The translations under genes were made by a program, and so were the position numbers. Of a stretch of DNA of 64,000 nucleotides, positions 1 through 8,659 are shown in pieces. The notes under the pieces were generated by a model. That model saw only the letters and a program-made list of their open reading frames with translations. It did not search any database and was not told where the DNA came from. The first letter of the stretch is position 1, and each line of letters opens with the position of its first letter. This DNA is from Pedobacter cryophilus (GTDB lineage Bacteria > Bacteroidota > Bacteroidia > Sphingobacteriales > Sphingobacteriaceae): the NCBI RefSeq assembly GCF_005116455.1, contig NZ_SWBP01000002.1:1-64000 (forward strand). The letters run 5' to 3'.

Positions 1-124
1 CTCTGCAATTACTTCTTTCAATAATATGTCATTGTTGTCATGTTATAAGTTAAGAGTTATATGTTTTAAGTTGAAAAACTTTGGGCTATAGCTTGAAACT
101 AATGACTAACAACTATTAAAATAT

Positions 125-235
<111 letters not shown>

Positions 236-263
236 TTTTATAAGTCTAACGACTATAAAGCTT

Positions 264-300
264 AAACCCTTCATCCAAATGATGAGGGGTTTTTTGTTTT
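264..300 (+). terminator. Intrinsic terminator after 5S rRNA
   Basis: AACCCTTCAT and ATGAGGGGTT form a roughly 10-bp stem with one G-T pair and a short loop, followed by TTTTTTGTTTTT. It lies about 30 bp after the 5S gene and most likely ends the rRNA transcript. Confidence 0.85.
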
Positions 301-336
301 TATCCCTGCTCTAAATCCCTGATGGGGACTATTTGG

Positions 337-842
337 GATCAAGTGTAAAAGTTGGAGAGGAATAATTTTTAATTATTTTTGTAGAAAGACAATATTTTGA
401 ATTCTACATTACTATCAATAATACTTCCTGAGGGGCTGAGCGACTACTTTGAAATAGATAAAGTAGAGACGATAACAGATAGAGTTGTTGTTTAAGCATA
501 TCCAGATTTACAGGAAGCCTATAAGATTTCTCAGGAACTATCTACCATATTGAGCCATTCAAAAAATAGATTAGTCGCTTTTAAGAAATTAGCAATCTGG
601 TATAATAAAATAGAGAGATTAGGCTACAAATCCTTTAATACCATAGCAAGAACCATTCAAAACAAAATGAAACCATATTGAATTACTTTGATAACAAGAG
701 CACAAATGCATCAGCAGAATCATTTAAGGCAAAAATAAAGGCTCTTAGATCTCAATTTAGAGGGGTGAGAAATGTTAAATTCTTCCTGTTCCGATTATCT
801 AAAATCTATGCCTAAGCTAGTCCCCAACTTTTACGCTTGATC
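337..842 (+). mobile_element. Decayed, internally deleted insertion sequence (ISAon1/ISL3-like)
   Basis: Both ends carry the same 19-bp inverted repeat with one mismatch: GATCAAGTGTAAAAGTTGG at 337-355, and the reverse complement of GATCAAGCGTAAAAGTTGG at 824-842. Between them lies only the start and the last part of a transposase (see the pseudogene entry), so the element has lost most of its interior while keeping both ends. No clear target-site duplication is visible. The family name rests on my recognition of the C-terminal protein motif, not on a search. It is certainly not autonomous; it could at most be moved in trans by a full-length relative. Confidence 0.8.
391..815 (+). pseudogene. 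Transposase remnant (N-terminal start joined to C-terminal end)
   Basis: Reading from 421 gives ILPEGLSDYFEIDKVE, which resembles the start of ISAon1-type transposases. An in-frame TAA follows at 493-495. The frame then continues with a stretch resembling the transposase C-terminus (AFKKLAIWYNKIERLGYKSF, then NTIARTIQN). A TGA and a frameshift near 678-682 lead into the conserved end STNASAESFKAKIKA, then QFRGVRNVKFFLFRLSKIYA, stopping at 813-815. Most of the catalytic domain between the two parts is absent. The product cannot be functional. Confidence 0.8.
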
Positions 843-1121
843 ATTTTTTGTGTTAATGAAATGATAGCAGAGCGAACAGGTTTTTTGGGTTGATTGTACA
901 GGTTTGGCTACCTAAACCTTATTGAAGTGGATACCTGCCATCGTGTGTAAGGCCTGAGGCCGTATGAACGGAAAGAAGGACTACATAACTTTTTTGGAAT
1001 ACGGAAATAGCGTTTCTAAATTATCTTTACTCCTACATAAAGCAAATAAATACCTTTAGTCCAAATATTACAATTAACACCCTATTTATACTCCTTCTAA
1101 ATAGTTTCAATTGACAAATGA
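843..1121. other. Intergenic stretch between IS remnant and hemA promoter
   Basis: No convincing reading frame, RNA gene or repeat was found here. The only local feature is a small GGCCTGAGGCC palindrome near 950-961. The stretch probably contains debris from the same insertion history as 337-842. Confidence 0.4.
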
Positions 1122-1155
1122 TTGACACATACTATTGCTTGCTATTATACTTTTG
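1122..1155 (+). promoter_or_regulatory. Bacteroidota-type promoter for the haem operon
   Basis: TACTTTTG at 1148-1155 matches the Bacteroidota -7 consensus TAnnTTTG exactly. A TTG at 1122-1124 lies 23 bp upstream as a candidate -33 element. The predicted transcript would start near 1161, about 17 nt before the hemA start codon. Confidence 0.65.
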
Positions 1156-1177
1156 TGAGAATTAAAAAATTAACTAA

Positions 1178-2407
1178 TTGAAGTACTTAAAGGTTATAGC
1201 ATTTACGCACAAGCAAATTGATTTGAAAGAATTGGGATGCTTAGTTTTACGTAATGAAGCTATTGATGAAAGGCTTTTATTAGTGAAATCTAAGTTTGAT
1301 ATCCCTGAAATTTTCTATTTAGCGACGTGTAATAGGGTTGAGTTTGTATTTACCGCAGAGCAAAAAGTGAATAAGGAATTTGTTCATGAATTTTTAGGTA
1401 CTCTTCACGCAGAGTATTTAATGAGTGAGCAATTAGAAATGATTGTTGAAAACTGTTGTGTTTTTGAGCAAGAAGAGGCTCTAAATCATTTAATGCGTGT
1501 TTCTAGTTCATTGGAGAGCTTAGTTGTGGGTGAAAAGGAAATTCTGGCCCAAGTTAGAAAAGCATACGAAGAATGCCGAATTAAGAAATTTACTGGCGAT
1601 TATTTAAGATTGGTAATGAATAGAGTTGTAAAGACAGCTAAGGAAGTTTACACTTATACTAATATTTCTAAAAACCCAATTTCTATTGTCTCTTTAGCTT
1701 ATAGGAGACTTAGAGATCTTAAAATGTGTTCGAATTCTAGAATATTAATTATTGGTGCAGGGGAAACCAACCAAAATATTGCTAAATATTTAAAAAAGCA
1801 TACCTATACCAATTTTTCGGTTTTTAATAGAACTTTAAGTAAAGCGCAATCTCTTGCTAATGAGCTTGGAGGCGAAGCTTTTAGTTTGGAAGATCTTCAG
1901 AATTTTGACAAAGGATTTGATGTTATTATTACTTGTACCAGTGCTACTGATCCTATAATTACTGAAGAATTATACAAAAAACTATTAGGTGGTGATGAAT
2001 CAGCAAAGGTTATAGTTGATTTGGCTATTCCTAATGATACTGCCCCCGAAGTTGTACAAAATTACAATGTACAATATATTGAGGTGAACTCTTTAAAAGA
2101 TACTGCTGAGAAGAATTTGCAAGAGCGTTATCAGGAATTAATTAATGGTGAAGCGATTATTGAAAGTAATATTAAAGAATTTAGACCAATTCTTAAGCAA
2201 AGAAGAGTTGAGTTGGCAATGAGAGAGGTTCCTAGAAAAATAAAGGAGATTAAAGAGACTGCGTTAAACGCAGTTTTTGCAGATGAAGTTAATGGGTTGG
2301 ATGCTGATTCTAGAAAAGTATTAGAAAAAGTGATGAATTATATGGAAAAGAAATACATCAGTGTACCCATGATAATGGCCAAAGATATTTTGGTTAATAA
2401 TGACTAA
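1178..2407 (+). CDS. hemA: Glutamyl-tRNA reductase
   Basis: First enzyme of C5-pathway tetrapyrrole synthesis: it reduces glutamyl-tRNA(Glu) to glutamate-1-semialdehyde with NADPH in the cytoplasm. The 409-residue protein shows the catalytic-site motif ATCNRVE with nucleophile Cys51, the VGEKEILAQVRKAY segment, and a Rossmann motif GAGETNQNIAKYL. The start is TTG: a TAA in the same frame directly precedes it at 1175-1177, and the next Met lies far into the catalytic domain, so no other start gives a full-length enzyme. It heads the haem operon. The promoter at 1122-1155 places the start about 17 nt into the mRNA. The two substrates and products of the pathway link it directly to hemL further down the operon. 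Confidence 0.96.
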   Translation: MKYLKVIAFTHKQIDLKELGCLVLRNEAIDERLLLVKSKFDIPEIFYLATCNRVEFVFTAEQKVNKEFVHEFLGTLHAEYLMSEQLEMIVENCCVFEQEEALNHLMRVSSSLESLVVGEKEILAQVRKAYEECRIKKFTGDYLRLVMNRVVKTAKEVYTYTNISKNPISIVSLAYRRLRDLKMCSNSRILIIGAGETNQNIAKYLKKHTYTNFSVFNRTLSKAQSLANELGGEAFSLEDLQNFDKGFDVIITCTSATDPIITEELYKKLLGGDESAKVIVDLAIPNDTAPEVVQNYNVQYIEVNSLKDTAEKNLQERYQELINGEAIIESNIKEFRPILKQRRVELAMREVPRKIKEIKETALNAVFADEVNGLDADSRKVLEKVMNYMEKKYISVPMIMAKDILVNND

Positions 2408-2501
2408 TATTCCCCTAATTGTCATTAATTAGAAATAATAGATTTTCTTTAAGTAAAACAATTTTGTAAAGTTTAATTTTACGAACTAAATCTCTAATGT
2501 A

Positions 2502-4088
2502 TTGAACAGAACAATTACCATAGGAACCAGAGGAAGTGATCTTGCTTTATGGCAGGCGAATTATGTAAAAGATAAACTTGCTGAAATAAATGTTAAGGCT
2601 GAGTTGAAAATTATTAAGACGCAAGGAGATAGTATTCTTAATCTGAGACTTGATAAATTAGAAGGAAAAGGTTTTTTTACCAAAGAATTAGAGGAACATT
2701 TATTAGAGGGTTCGGTTGATTTGGCAGTGCATTCTCATAAAGATTTGCCAACTAAAAATCCTGAAGGGCTAATTATAGCTGCAGTTTCTACTAGAGAAGA
2801 TCCTTCGGAGCTTATTCTGATTTTAAAGGATTGTGTAGACTCTTCTAAAAAGCTTTCTGTGAAGCATAATGGTACCGTAGGAACTTCATCTAACAGAAGA
2901 CAATCTCAATTATTTGCTGTTAGGCCTGATTTAGAATTTCAAAATTTAAGAGGAAATGTTCCTACAAGAATTCAGAAATTAAGGGATGAAGATTACGACG
3001 CCATTATTATTGCAAAGGCTGGAGTGAGTAGGTTAAATATTGATTTATCTGAATTCTATGTGGAAGAAATTGAGCCTACTGCAGAATTAGTCCCATCTCC
3101 AGCGCAAGGCGTTTTAGCTATTCAGATTAGAGAAAACGATCAGGAGTTATTTGATGTTTTACAGCATATTCATAATAGTGAAGTTGCAGCTCAAATTGCT
3201 GTTGAAAGGAAAGTGCTGAATTTATTTGATGGCGGTTGCCATATGCCTTTAGGTTGTTATTGTGAGAAGGAAGATGACCTATTTCATGTTTGGACAACAA
3301 AATCTAAAGATGCGGAGGAGTTTCCAGATAGATTATACATTTCTTCTCAAACTACAGAGGGATTAGCAGAATTAATTGTGTCTAAGTTTGATGTTGAAAA
3401 AAGAAAAATGCCAAAGAAGGTGTTTATTTCACGAGAATTAAGTGAACATAGTTATTTTAGAAAATCGTTAGACAAGCATACTATTGAAGTTGAAGCCAGA
3501 TCTTTAATTAGAACCGTTCCCACCATTCATAAATTAGACTCCTATATATTTAGGAATGTCGATTGGATTTTCTTTAGTAGTAAGAACGGGATCGAGTATT
3601 TTTTTGCATTAGAGCCAATTTTACCAAAAGATTTAAAATTTGGTGTAGTTGGAAGAGGTTCTGAAGAAGCATTAAAACAATTAGGGAAAGTTGTTTCTTT
3701 TGTTGGTGAAAGCATTGATACTACTGAAATTGCCGAAGAATTTGCAGTTATTGCAAATGGTCAATCTATCTTATTCCCGTCTGCAAAAGATTCTTTACGA
3801 ACCATTCAGAAGGCGATGTCTGCTGAAACCACAATTTTAGATTTAACGGTTTATGAAACCATTTTAGAAGAAGGGGTTAGTCAGAGTTTTGCCGATGTTT
3901 TGGTTTTTACCAGTCCTTCTAACGTAGACGCTTACTTTGCTAATAATTTATTAGATCCAGGACAAAAAGTGGTAGCAATAGGAAAGTCAACAGGAAAGAA
4001 ATTTGATGAAATGAATGTAAATTATATTTTGCCATCATCTCCTGATGAGATTGGATTGGCAGAAGTAGTTTTTGGAATAGATATTTAA
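2502..4088 (+). CDS. hemC-hemD: Hydroxymethylbilane synthase fused to uroporphyrinogen-III synthase
   Basis: One 528-residue polypeptide carries two consecutive haem enzymes. Residues 1 to about 300 are porphobilinogen deaminase: GTRGSDLALWQANYVKDKL at the N-terminus, GNVPTRIQKL, and GGCHMPLGCYC, whose first Cys should bind the dipyrromethane cofactor. From about residue 303 (MPKKVFISRE) to the end the sequence fits uroporphyrinogen-III synthase, a poorly conserved family; this part is assigned from length, fold-like pattern and context. The start is TTG, because the upstream frame is closed by TAA at 2487-2489 with no ATG between; an ATG at 2497 is in another frame and stops after two codons. 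A fusion would hand the unstable hydroxymethylbilane directly to the cyclising enzyme. Confidence 0.93.
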   Translation: MNRTITIGTRGSDLALWQANYVKDKLAEINVKAELKIIKTQGDSILNLRLDKLEGKGFFTKELEEHLLEGSVDLAVHSHKDLPTKNPEGLIIAAVSTREDPSELILILKDCVDSSKKLSVKHNGTVGTSSNRRQSQLFAVRPDLEFQNLRGNVPTRIQKLRDEDYDAIIIAKAGVSRLNIDLSEFYVEEIEPTAELVPSPAQGVLAIQIRENDQELFDVLQHIHNSEVAAQIAVERKVLNLFDGGCHMPLGCYCEKEDDLFHVWTTKSKDAEEFPDRLYISSQTTEGLAELIVSKFDVEKRKMPKKVFISRELSEHSYFRKSLDKHTIEVEARSLIRTVPTIHKLDSYIFRNVDWIFFSSKNGIEYFFALEPILPKDLKFGVVGRGSEEALKQLGKVVSFVGESIDTTEIAEEFAVIANGQSILFPSAKDSLRTIQKAMSAETTILDLTVYETILEEGVSQSFADVLVFTSPSNVDAYFANNLLDPGQKVVAIGKSTGKKFDEMNVNYILPSSPDEIGLAEVVFGIDI

Positions 4089-4154
4089 TTAGGATTAAAG
4101 AACAAGGATTATAGGGCAAGGATCAGAGAACTTGTAATCAAAAATTCAAATCAT

Positions 4155-5126
4155 ATGTTAATCAGACCAAGAAGAAATAGGAAATCTCAAGTAATTAGAG
4201 ATATGGTGCAAGAAAATCGTCTTCATGCCTCTGATTTTATTTTTCCTTTATTTATTATCGATGGAAAAAATCTAAAAACAGAAGTGGCCTCCATGCCTGG
4301 TATTTTTAGATATTCTATAGATAATTTATTGTTAGAGGTAGAAAGTTGTTTGAAGTTGGGCTTAAAATCATTCGATCTTTTCCCAAACTTGGAAGAATCT
4401 CTGAAAGATCAAACAGCCTCTGAAAGCTTGAATGAAAAAGGACTTTATTTAAGAGCAATTAAAGAAATAAAAACTCATTTTCCTGAGGCATGTATTGTTA
4501 CAGATGTGGCAATGGATCCTTACAGTTCTGATGGTCATGATGGTTTGGTTGAAGATGGCGAAATTATCAATGATAAAACTTTAGAAATTCTTGCCCGCAT
4601 GGCTGTTGCGCAGGCAAGGGCTGGAGCAGATATTATTGCTCCGTCTGATATGATGGATGGCAGAGTACAATATATTAGAGAAGCTTTAGATGCTGATGGG
4701 TTTTCTAATGTTTCTATTATGTCTTACACAGCTAAATATGCGAGTGCTTTTTATGGGCCGTTTAGAGATGCGTTAAATTCAGCTCCAAAATTTGGAGATA
4801 AGAAAACGTATCAAATGAATCCTGCCAATCAAAAAGAAGCTCTTATTGAAGGTGCATTAGATATGCAAGAAGGTGCAGATTTTTTAATGGTGAAGCCTGC
4901 TTTAGCTTATTTGGATGTGATTAAGTTAATGAAAGATAATTTTGATTTACCAATTGCAGCCTACAACGTAAGTGGCGAATATTCTATGTTAAAAGCAGCT
5001 GCCCAAAGAGGATGGTTAGATGAACAAAGAGCAACTTTGGAGACCTTAATGGGTATTAAAAGAGCTGGTGCAGATGTGATTTTAACTTACCATGCAAAAG
5101 AAGTACTAGCTAAGGGCTGGGTTTAA
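4155..5126 (+). CDS. hemB: Delta-aminolevulinic acid dehydratase (porphobilinogen synthase)
   Basis: Condenses two 5-aminolevulinate molecules to porphobilinogen. The 323-residue length is typical. The two active-site lysines are Lys194 in MSYTAKYASAFYGPF and Lys247 in LMVKPALAYLDVI. The metal-binding loop reads TDVAMDPYSSDGHDG, with Asp and Ala in place of the three cysteines of zinc enzymes. This places it in the class without the catalytic Cys-zinc site, for which magnesium is the usual metal. It follows hemC-hemD after 66 bp and precedes hemL after 52 bp, in the same direction. Confidence 0.96.
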   Translation: MLIRPRRNRKSQVIRDMVQENRLHASDFIFPLFIIDGKNLKTEVASMPGIFRYSIDNLLLEVESCLKLGLKSFDLFPNLEESLKDQTASESLNEKGLYLRAIKEIKTHFPEACIVTDVAMDPYSSDGHDGLVEDGEIINDKTLEILARMAVAQARAGADIIAPSDMMDGRVQYIREALDADGFSNVSIMSYTAKYASAFYGPFRDALNSAPKFGDKKTYQMNPANQKEALIEGALDMQEGADFLMVKPALAYLDVIKLMKDNFDLPIAAYNVSGEYSMLKAAAQRGWLDEQRATLETLMGIKRAGADVILTYHAKEVLAKGWV

Positions 5127-5178
5127 TTTTTGATTTACTTTAGGCGATTAATATGCCTTAAGTTTTATGCTTTAAAAG

Positions 5179-6552
5179 ATGTTTGATTCAATAAAAAAAA
5201 TATTTAGTACCGAAACCGAAAATGCATCTCCAGTTTATGGTGACAAGCCAGATATTATCAGAGAGAAATCGGCAGAGTTGTATGAGAGGGCTAAAAATTA
5301 TTTTCCTGGCGGAGTTAATTCTCCTGTAAGAGCTTTCAAATCAGTTTATGGAACTCCTTTATTTATAGAAAAAGGAGATGGTTCTAGACTTTGGGATGCT
5401 GATGGAAATGAATTTATTGATTTTTGTGGTTCTTGGGGACCATTAATTTTAGGTCATAATCATCCAAAAATTAGAGAGAAAGTAATTGAAGTGATGCAAA
5501 ATGGAATGTCTTTTGGTGCTCCAACTGCTTTAGAAAACGAGCTTGCAGAACTTATTATCAAAAATAATAAATACATAGAGAAAATTAGGTTTACAAGTTC
5601 TGGTACAGAGGCTGTAATGTCTGCCATTCGTTTAGCCAGAGGCGTAACTAAAAGAGATAAAATCATCAAATTTGAAGGCTGTTATCATGGCCATACCGAT
5701 GCGCTTTTAGTAAAAGCAGGATCTGGATTGGTTACATTTGGAGAAACATCTTCGGCGGGAATTCCTAAAGCTTACGCTGATGAAACCATTGTTGTTTCTT
5801 TAAACGATAAGGAAGCTGTGAAAGCTGCTTTCGAACAATTTAAAGAACAAATTGCCTGTGTAATTATAGAGCCTGTTCCCGCAAATAATGGTTTATTACT
5901 TCAAAATCAAGATTTTTTAGAGTTTCTAAGAGAGATATGCGATCAAAATTGTTCGTTATTGATTTTTGATGAAGTGATTTCTGGTTTTAGAGTAGGTTTT
6001 GAAGGTGCTGCAGGTTTTTATAATATTAAACCAGATATCATCACTTATGGAAAAATAATTGGTGGTGGTTTACCTGTTGGTGCTTATGGCGCTTCTAATG
6101 GAATTATGTCTAATATTTCTCCTGAAGGAGGTGTTTATCAAGCCGGAACTTTATCTGGTAATCCGGTAGCCATGGCGGCAGGAATTGCTCAGTTAACTGA
6201 ACTTTTGAAATCTGGTTTTTACAAAGAAATGAACCAGAAAACTTTAGAATTTACAGATTCTATTCAACGTTATGCGACATCTAAAAGTTATAAGTTTAAG
6301 GTTTTTCAAATAGGATCAATTTTTTGGTTTGCTTTTACCGAAAAAGAAAAAATTCAAACTTCAGAAGATATTGATGCCTCTAGTATGGAAAAGTTTAAAA
6401 TGATGCACAGAGAGTTGCTTAATCGAGGAATTTATTTAGGTCCGTCTGGTTACGAGGTAGGTTTTGTTTCTGCTGCACACAGTAAAATAGATTTAGAGAA
6501 AGCTAAAAGAGCTATCTTTGAAAGTCTTGATATAGTTTTTAAGAACAGATAA
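5179..6552 (+). CDS. hemL: Glutamate-1-semialdehyde 2,1-aminomutase
   Basis: PLP-dependent aminomutase that converts glutamate-1-semialdehyde into 5-aminolevulinate. Family signatures include YFPGGVNSPVRAF, GSWGPLILGHNHP, the FDEVISGFRVG block and the PLP lysine Lys292 in TYGKIIGGGLPVGAYG. At 457 residues it is longer than the usual 425-430 because about 30 residues precede the conserved start (SAELYERAKNYFPGG). The extension is polar and has no recognised motif; a later start inside it is possible, but no good alternative ATG was seen. The histidine kinase gene begins 2 bp after the stop codon, so co-transcription is very likely. Confidence 0.95.
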   Translation: MFDSIKKIFSTETENASPVYGDKPDIIREKSAELYERAKNYFPGGVNSPVRAFKSVYGTPLFIEKGDGSRLWDADGNEFIDFCGSWGPLILGHNHPKIREKVIEVMQNGMSFGAPTALENELAELIIKNNKYIEKIRFTSSGTEAVMSAIRLARGVTKRDKIIKFEGCYHGHTDALLVKAGSGLVTFGETSSAGIPKAYADETIVVSLNDKEAVKAAFEQFKEQIACVIIEPVPANNGLLLQNQDFLEFLREICDQNCSLLIFDEVISGFRVGFEGAAGFYNIKPDIITYGKIIGGGLPVGAYGASNGIMSNISPEGGVYQAGTLSGNPVAMAAGIAQLTELLKSGFYKEMNQKTLEFTDSIQRYATSKSYKFKVFQIGSIFWFAFTEKEKIQTSEDIDASSMEKFKMMHRELLNRGIYLGPSGYEVGFVSAAHSKIDLEKAKRAIFESLDIVFKNR

Positions 6553-6554
6553 AC

Positions 6555-7424
6555 ATGTCGACAAAACCAATTGCCATATTTTATGCACTTGTTTTTTATG
6601 TGTTCGCTCAGCTTTTTTGGTGGGCAAGTCTTTTAATAGAATTAGAACCTACTAAAAGAGGAATGGTAATGGGTGAAGGATTTGTCTTTATTTCTTTGAT
6701 GAGTTTTGGAATTTATAAGCTTCATCAAGCAATTAATAAAGATAAAAAGATAAGCAATCAGCAAAAGAATTTTTTACTCTCGGTAACCCACGAATTAAAA
6801 TCACCTTTGGCTTCTATAAAGCTTTATCTCCAAACTATTCATAAAAGAGAATTAGACCGAGAGCAACAACGTAATTTCATTGGTAAATCTTTGTTAGATA
6901 TAGAGCGATTGGATGATTTGGTGGAGAATATGCTGTTGGCTACCAAAATAGAGAATAAATCATACAGCTTTCCCAAAGAAGAATTAAACTTATCAGATTT
7001 GGTTGAAAAAATTGTTTCGAGGTTACAAATTCATGTTTGCAGTAAAGAAGCAATTATTACTGCTATAGATCCAAATGTTTATATTACGGCAGATAGATTT
7101 GCAATGGCTTCTGTTGTTACCAATTTAATTGAAAATGCAGTAAAATATTCGCCAGATTGTATGCCTGTTCATGTAGATTTGCATCGAAAAAGCAATGGAA
7201 AGGTGTGTTTTAAAGTTGCCGATTTAGGTATTGGTATACCCGATGAAGAGAAACCTAAGATATTTAATAAATTTTACAGAGTAGGAAGTGAAAATACTCG
7301 TAAAACTAAAGGTACAGGTTTGGGTTTATTTATTGTAAAGCAAGTACTTGATCATCATCAAGCACAAATAAAAGTAAAAAATAACCAGCCAAGAGGAACG
7401 GTTTTTGAGGTTTCTTTTGATTAA
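6555..7424 (+). CDS. Membrane sensor histidine kinase in the haem operon
   Basis: Two-component sensor of 289 residues. Two N-terminal membrane segments (about residues 5-27 and 38-57) are separated by only a few residues, so there is almost no periplasmic sensor domain; it probably senses within the membrane or the cytoplasm. The HisKA box is VTHELKSPLASIKLYLQTI with phospho-acceptor His79. The ATPase part has the N-box NLIENAVKYS, the G1 box DLGIGIPDEEK and the G2 box GTGLGLFIVK. It starts 2 bp after hemL, and its cognate response regulator follows 11 bp downstream. Its signal is unknown. Its place between haem genes suggests haem, porphyrin or oxygen status, but that is inference. Confidence 0.92.
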   Translation: MSTKPIAIFYALVFYVFAQLFWWASLLIELEPTKRGMVMGEGFVFISLMSFGIYKLHQAINKDKKISNQQKNFLLSVTHELKSPLASIKLYLQTIHKRELDREQQRNFIGKSLLDIERLDDLVENMLLATKIENKSYSFPKEELNLSDLVEKIVSRLQIHVCSKEAIITAIDPNVYITADRFAMASVVTNLIENAVKYSPDCMPVHVDLHRKSNGKVCFKVADLGIGIPDEEKPKIFNKFYRVGSENTRKTKGTGLGLFIVKQVLDHHQAQIKVKNNQPRGTVFEVSFD

Positions 7425-7435
7425 ATAAAAAGAAA

Positions 7436-8140
7436 ATGTCTGTAAAACAAAGAATTTTATTGATGGAAGACGAAGAGCATTTGCTCGAAGCCATCAAATT
7501 GAACCTCGAAATGGAAGGTTTTTTTGTAAGAGCTGTCACCGATGGTAAAAAAGCACTAAAAGTTTATAAAGAAGAGAAATTTAATCTCATTATTTTAGAT
7601 GTGATGGTACCAGAAATTGATGGTTTCCAAGTGGCTGAAACCATAAGGTTAGAAAACAGTGAAGTTCCTATCATGTTTTTAACTGCAAAAAACACTTCCG
7701 AGGATAGGATTATGGGGTTGAAAAAAGGTGCTGATGATTATTTAACTAAGCCTTTTAACTTAGAAGAATTGATTTTAAGAGTACACAACCTCATCAAAAG
7801 AAGTATGAAGGGTGATGATTTGAAAGAAATCAATTCTTACAAAATTGGTGACAAAACCATTTATTTTAACTCTTTTGAATTAAAGAATGATGATGGCACA
7901 GTTACCGCATTAACAAAAAAGGAAACCATGCTTTTAAAGCTTTTAATTGAGCGTAAAAATGAAGCAGTTTCTAGAGAACAAATTTTAGAAACGGTATGGA
8001 ACTATGATGTTTATCCATCTACCAGAACCATTGATAATTTCATTCTTACCTTTAGAAAATATTTTGAACCAGACCAAAAAAATCCAATCTATTTCCATTC
8101 TATTCGTGGTGTAGGATACAAATTTACCGACGGGCATTAA
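7436..8140 (+). CDS. OmpR-family response regulator in the haem operon
   Basis: DNA-binding response regulator of 234 residues. The receiver domain (about 1-120) has the acidic pair in LLMEDEEHLLEA, phospho-acceptor Asp55 in LIILDVMVPEIDGFQ, a Thr in FLTAKN and Lys in TKPFNLEEL. The C-terminal winged helix (about 135-232) ends in the typical RTIDNFILTFRKYFE and SIRGVGYKF. It is paired with the kinase directly upstream and lies in the same transcription unit as hemL and hemE. It may regulate its own operon, but no target site could be identified from sequence. Confidence 0.94.
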   Translation: MSVKQRILLMEDEEHLLEAIKLNLEMEGFFVRAVTDGKKALKVYKEEKFNLIILDVMVPEIDGFQVAETIRLENSEVPIMFLTAKNTSEDRIMGLKKGADDYLTKPFNLEELILRVHNLIKRSMKGDDLKEINSYKIGDKTIYFNSFELKNDDGTVTALTKKETMLLKLLIERKNEAVSREQILETVWNYDVYPSTRTIDNFILTFRKYFEPDQKNPIYFHSIRGVGYKFTDGH

Positions 8141-8146
8141 TCAAAC

Positions 8147-8659
8147 ATGTTCAGTAATTCGGCAAGAATAGCAGTTTGTGGTTTATTATTTTTAGTTGCA
8201 GCCTTGGCTGTATACCTAAAAGTATATGAAGTGTTTGCTTTATGCCTGATGTTTGTAGGTATAGTAATTTGGGGGTATTTTAAAGAAGGTACAGTTATTT
8301 TAGCTGCTAAACAGTATAAATTAAAAAACTACGATAAAGCTAAAACGCTTCTTTTGTCTATTCAAAATCCAGCGTATTTAAAAAAAATACGTAAAGCTTA
8401 CTATGAGTTTTTATTGGGAAGTATAGCCATTAATCAACTCGATTATCATAACGCAGAGTTTCATTTAGGAAAAGCCGCAGTTTTAGGTTTAAGAGCGAGT
8501 GATTTGGGCGTAGCGTTAATGCACTTATCCAACATCAGTTTAAGAAATCAAGATAAAGAAAAAGGCTTAATTTGGATTAGACAAGCAGATAAATTACCCT
8601 TAACAGAAAAGTATAAGAGTATATTAAGTAATATAGAAAAAGAACTACAAAAAATTTAA
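8147..8659 (+). CDS. Small TPR-like membrane protein
   Basis: 170 residues, no enzyme motif recognised. Two hydrophobic segments at about residues 7-26 and 29-46 anchor it in the membrane. The remainder is helical with TPR-like spacing (AKQYKLKNYDKAKTLLLSIQ, then AYYEFLLGSIAINQLDYHNA and later repeats), facing the cytoplasm if the topology is N-in. It begins 6 bp after the response regulator and ends exactly where hemE begins, so it is part of the haem operon. It could be a scaffold for membrane-proximal pathway steps, reminiscent of the TPR part of HemY, but there is no sequence proof of that. Confidence 0.7.
   Translation: MFSNSARIAVCGLLFLVAALAVYLKVYEVFALCLMFVGIVIWGYFKEGTVILAAKQYKLKNYDKAKTLLLSIQNPAYLKKIRKAYYEFLLGSIAINQLDYHNAEFHLGKAAVLGLRASDLGVALMHLSNISLRNQDKEKGLIWIRQADKLPLTEKYKSILSNIEKELQKI

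Noticed and set aside
1-120. tRNA or 23S rRNA 3' end before the 5S gene
   Set aside because: No cloverleaf or conserved 23S end sequence was found; it looks like ordinary spacer.
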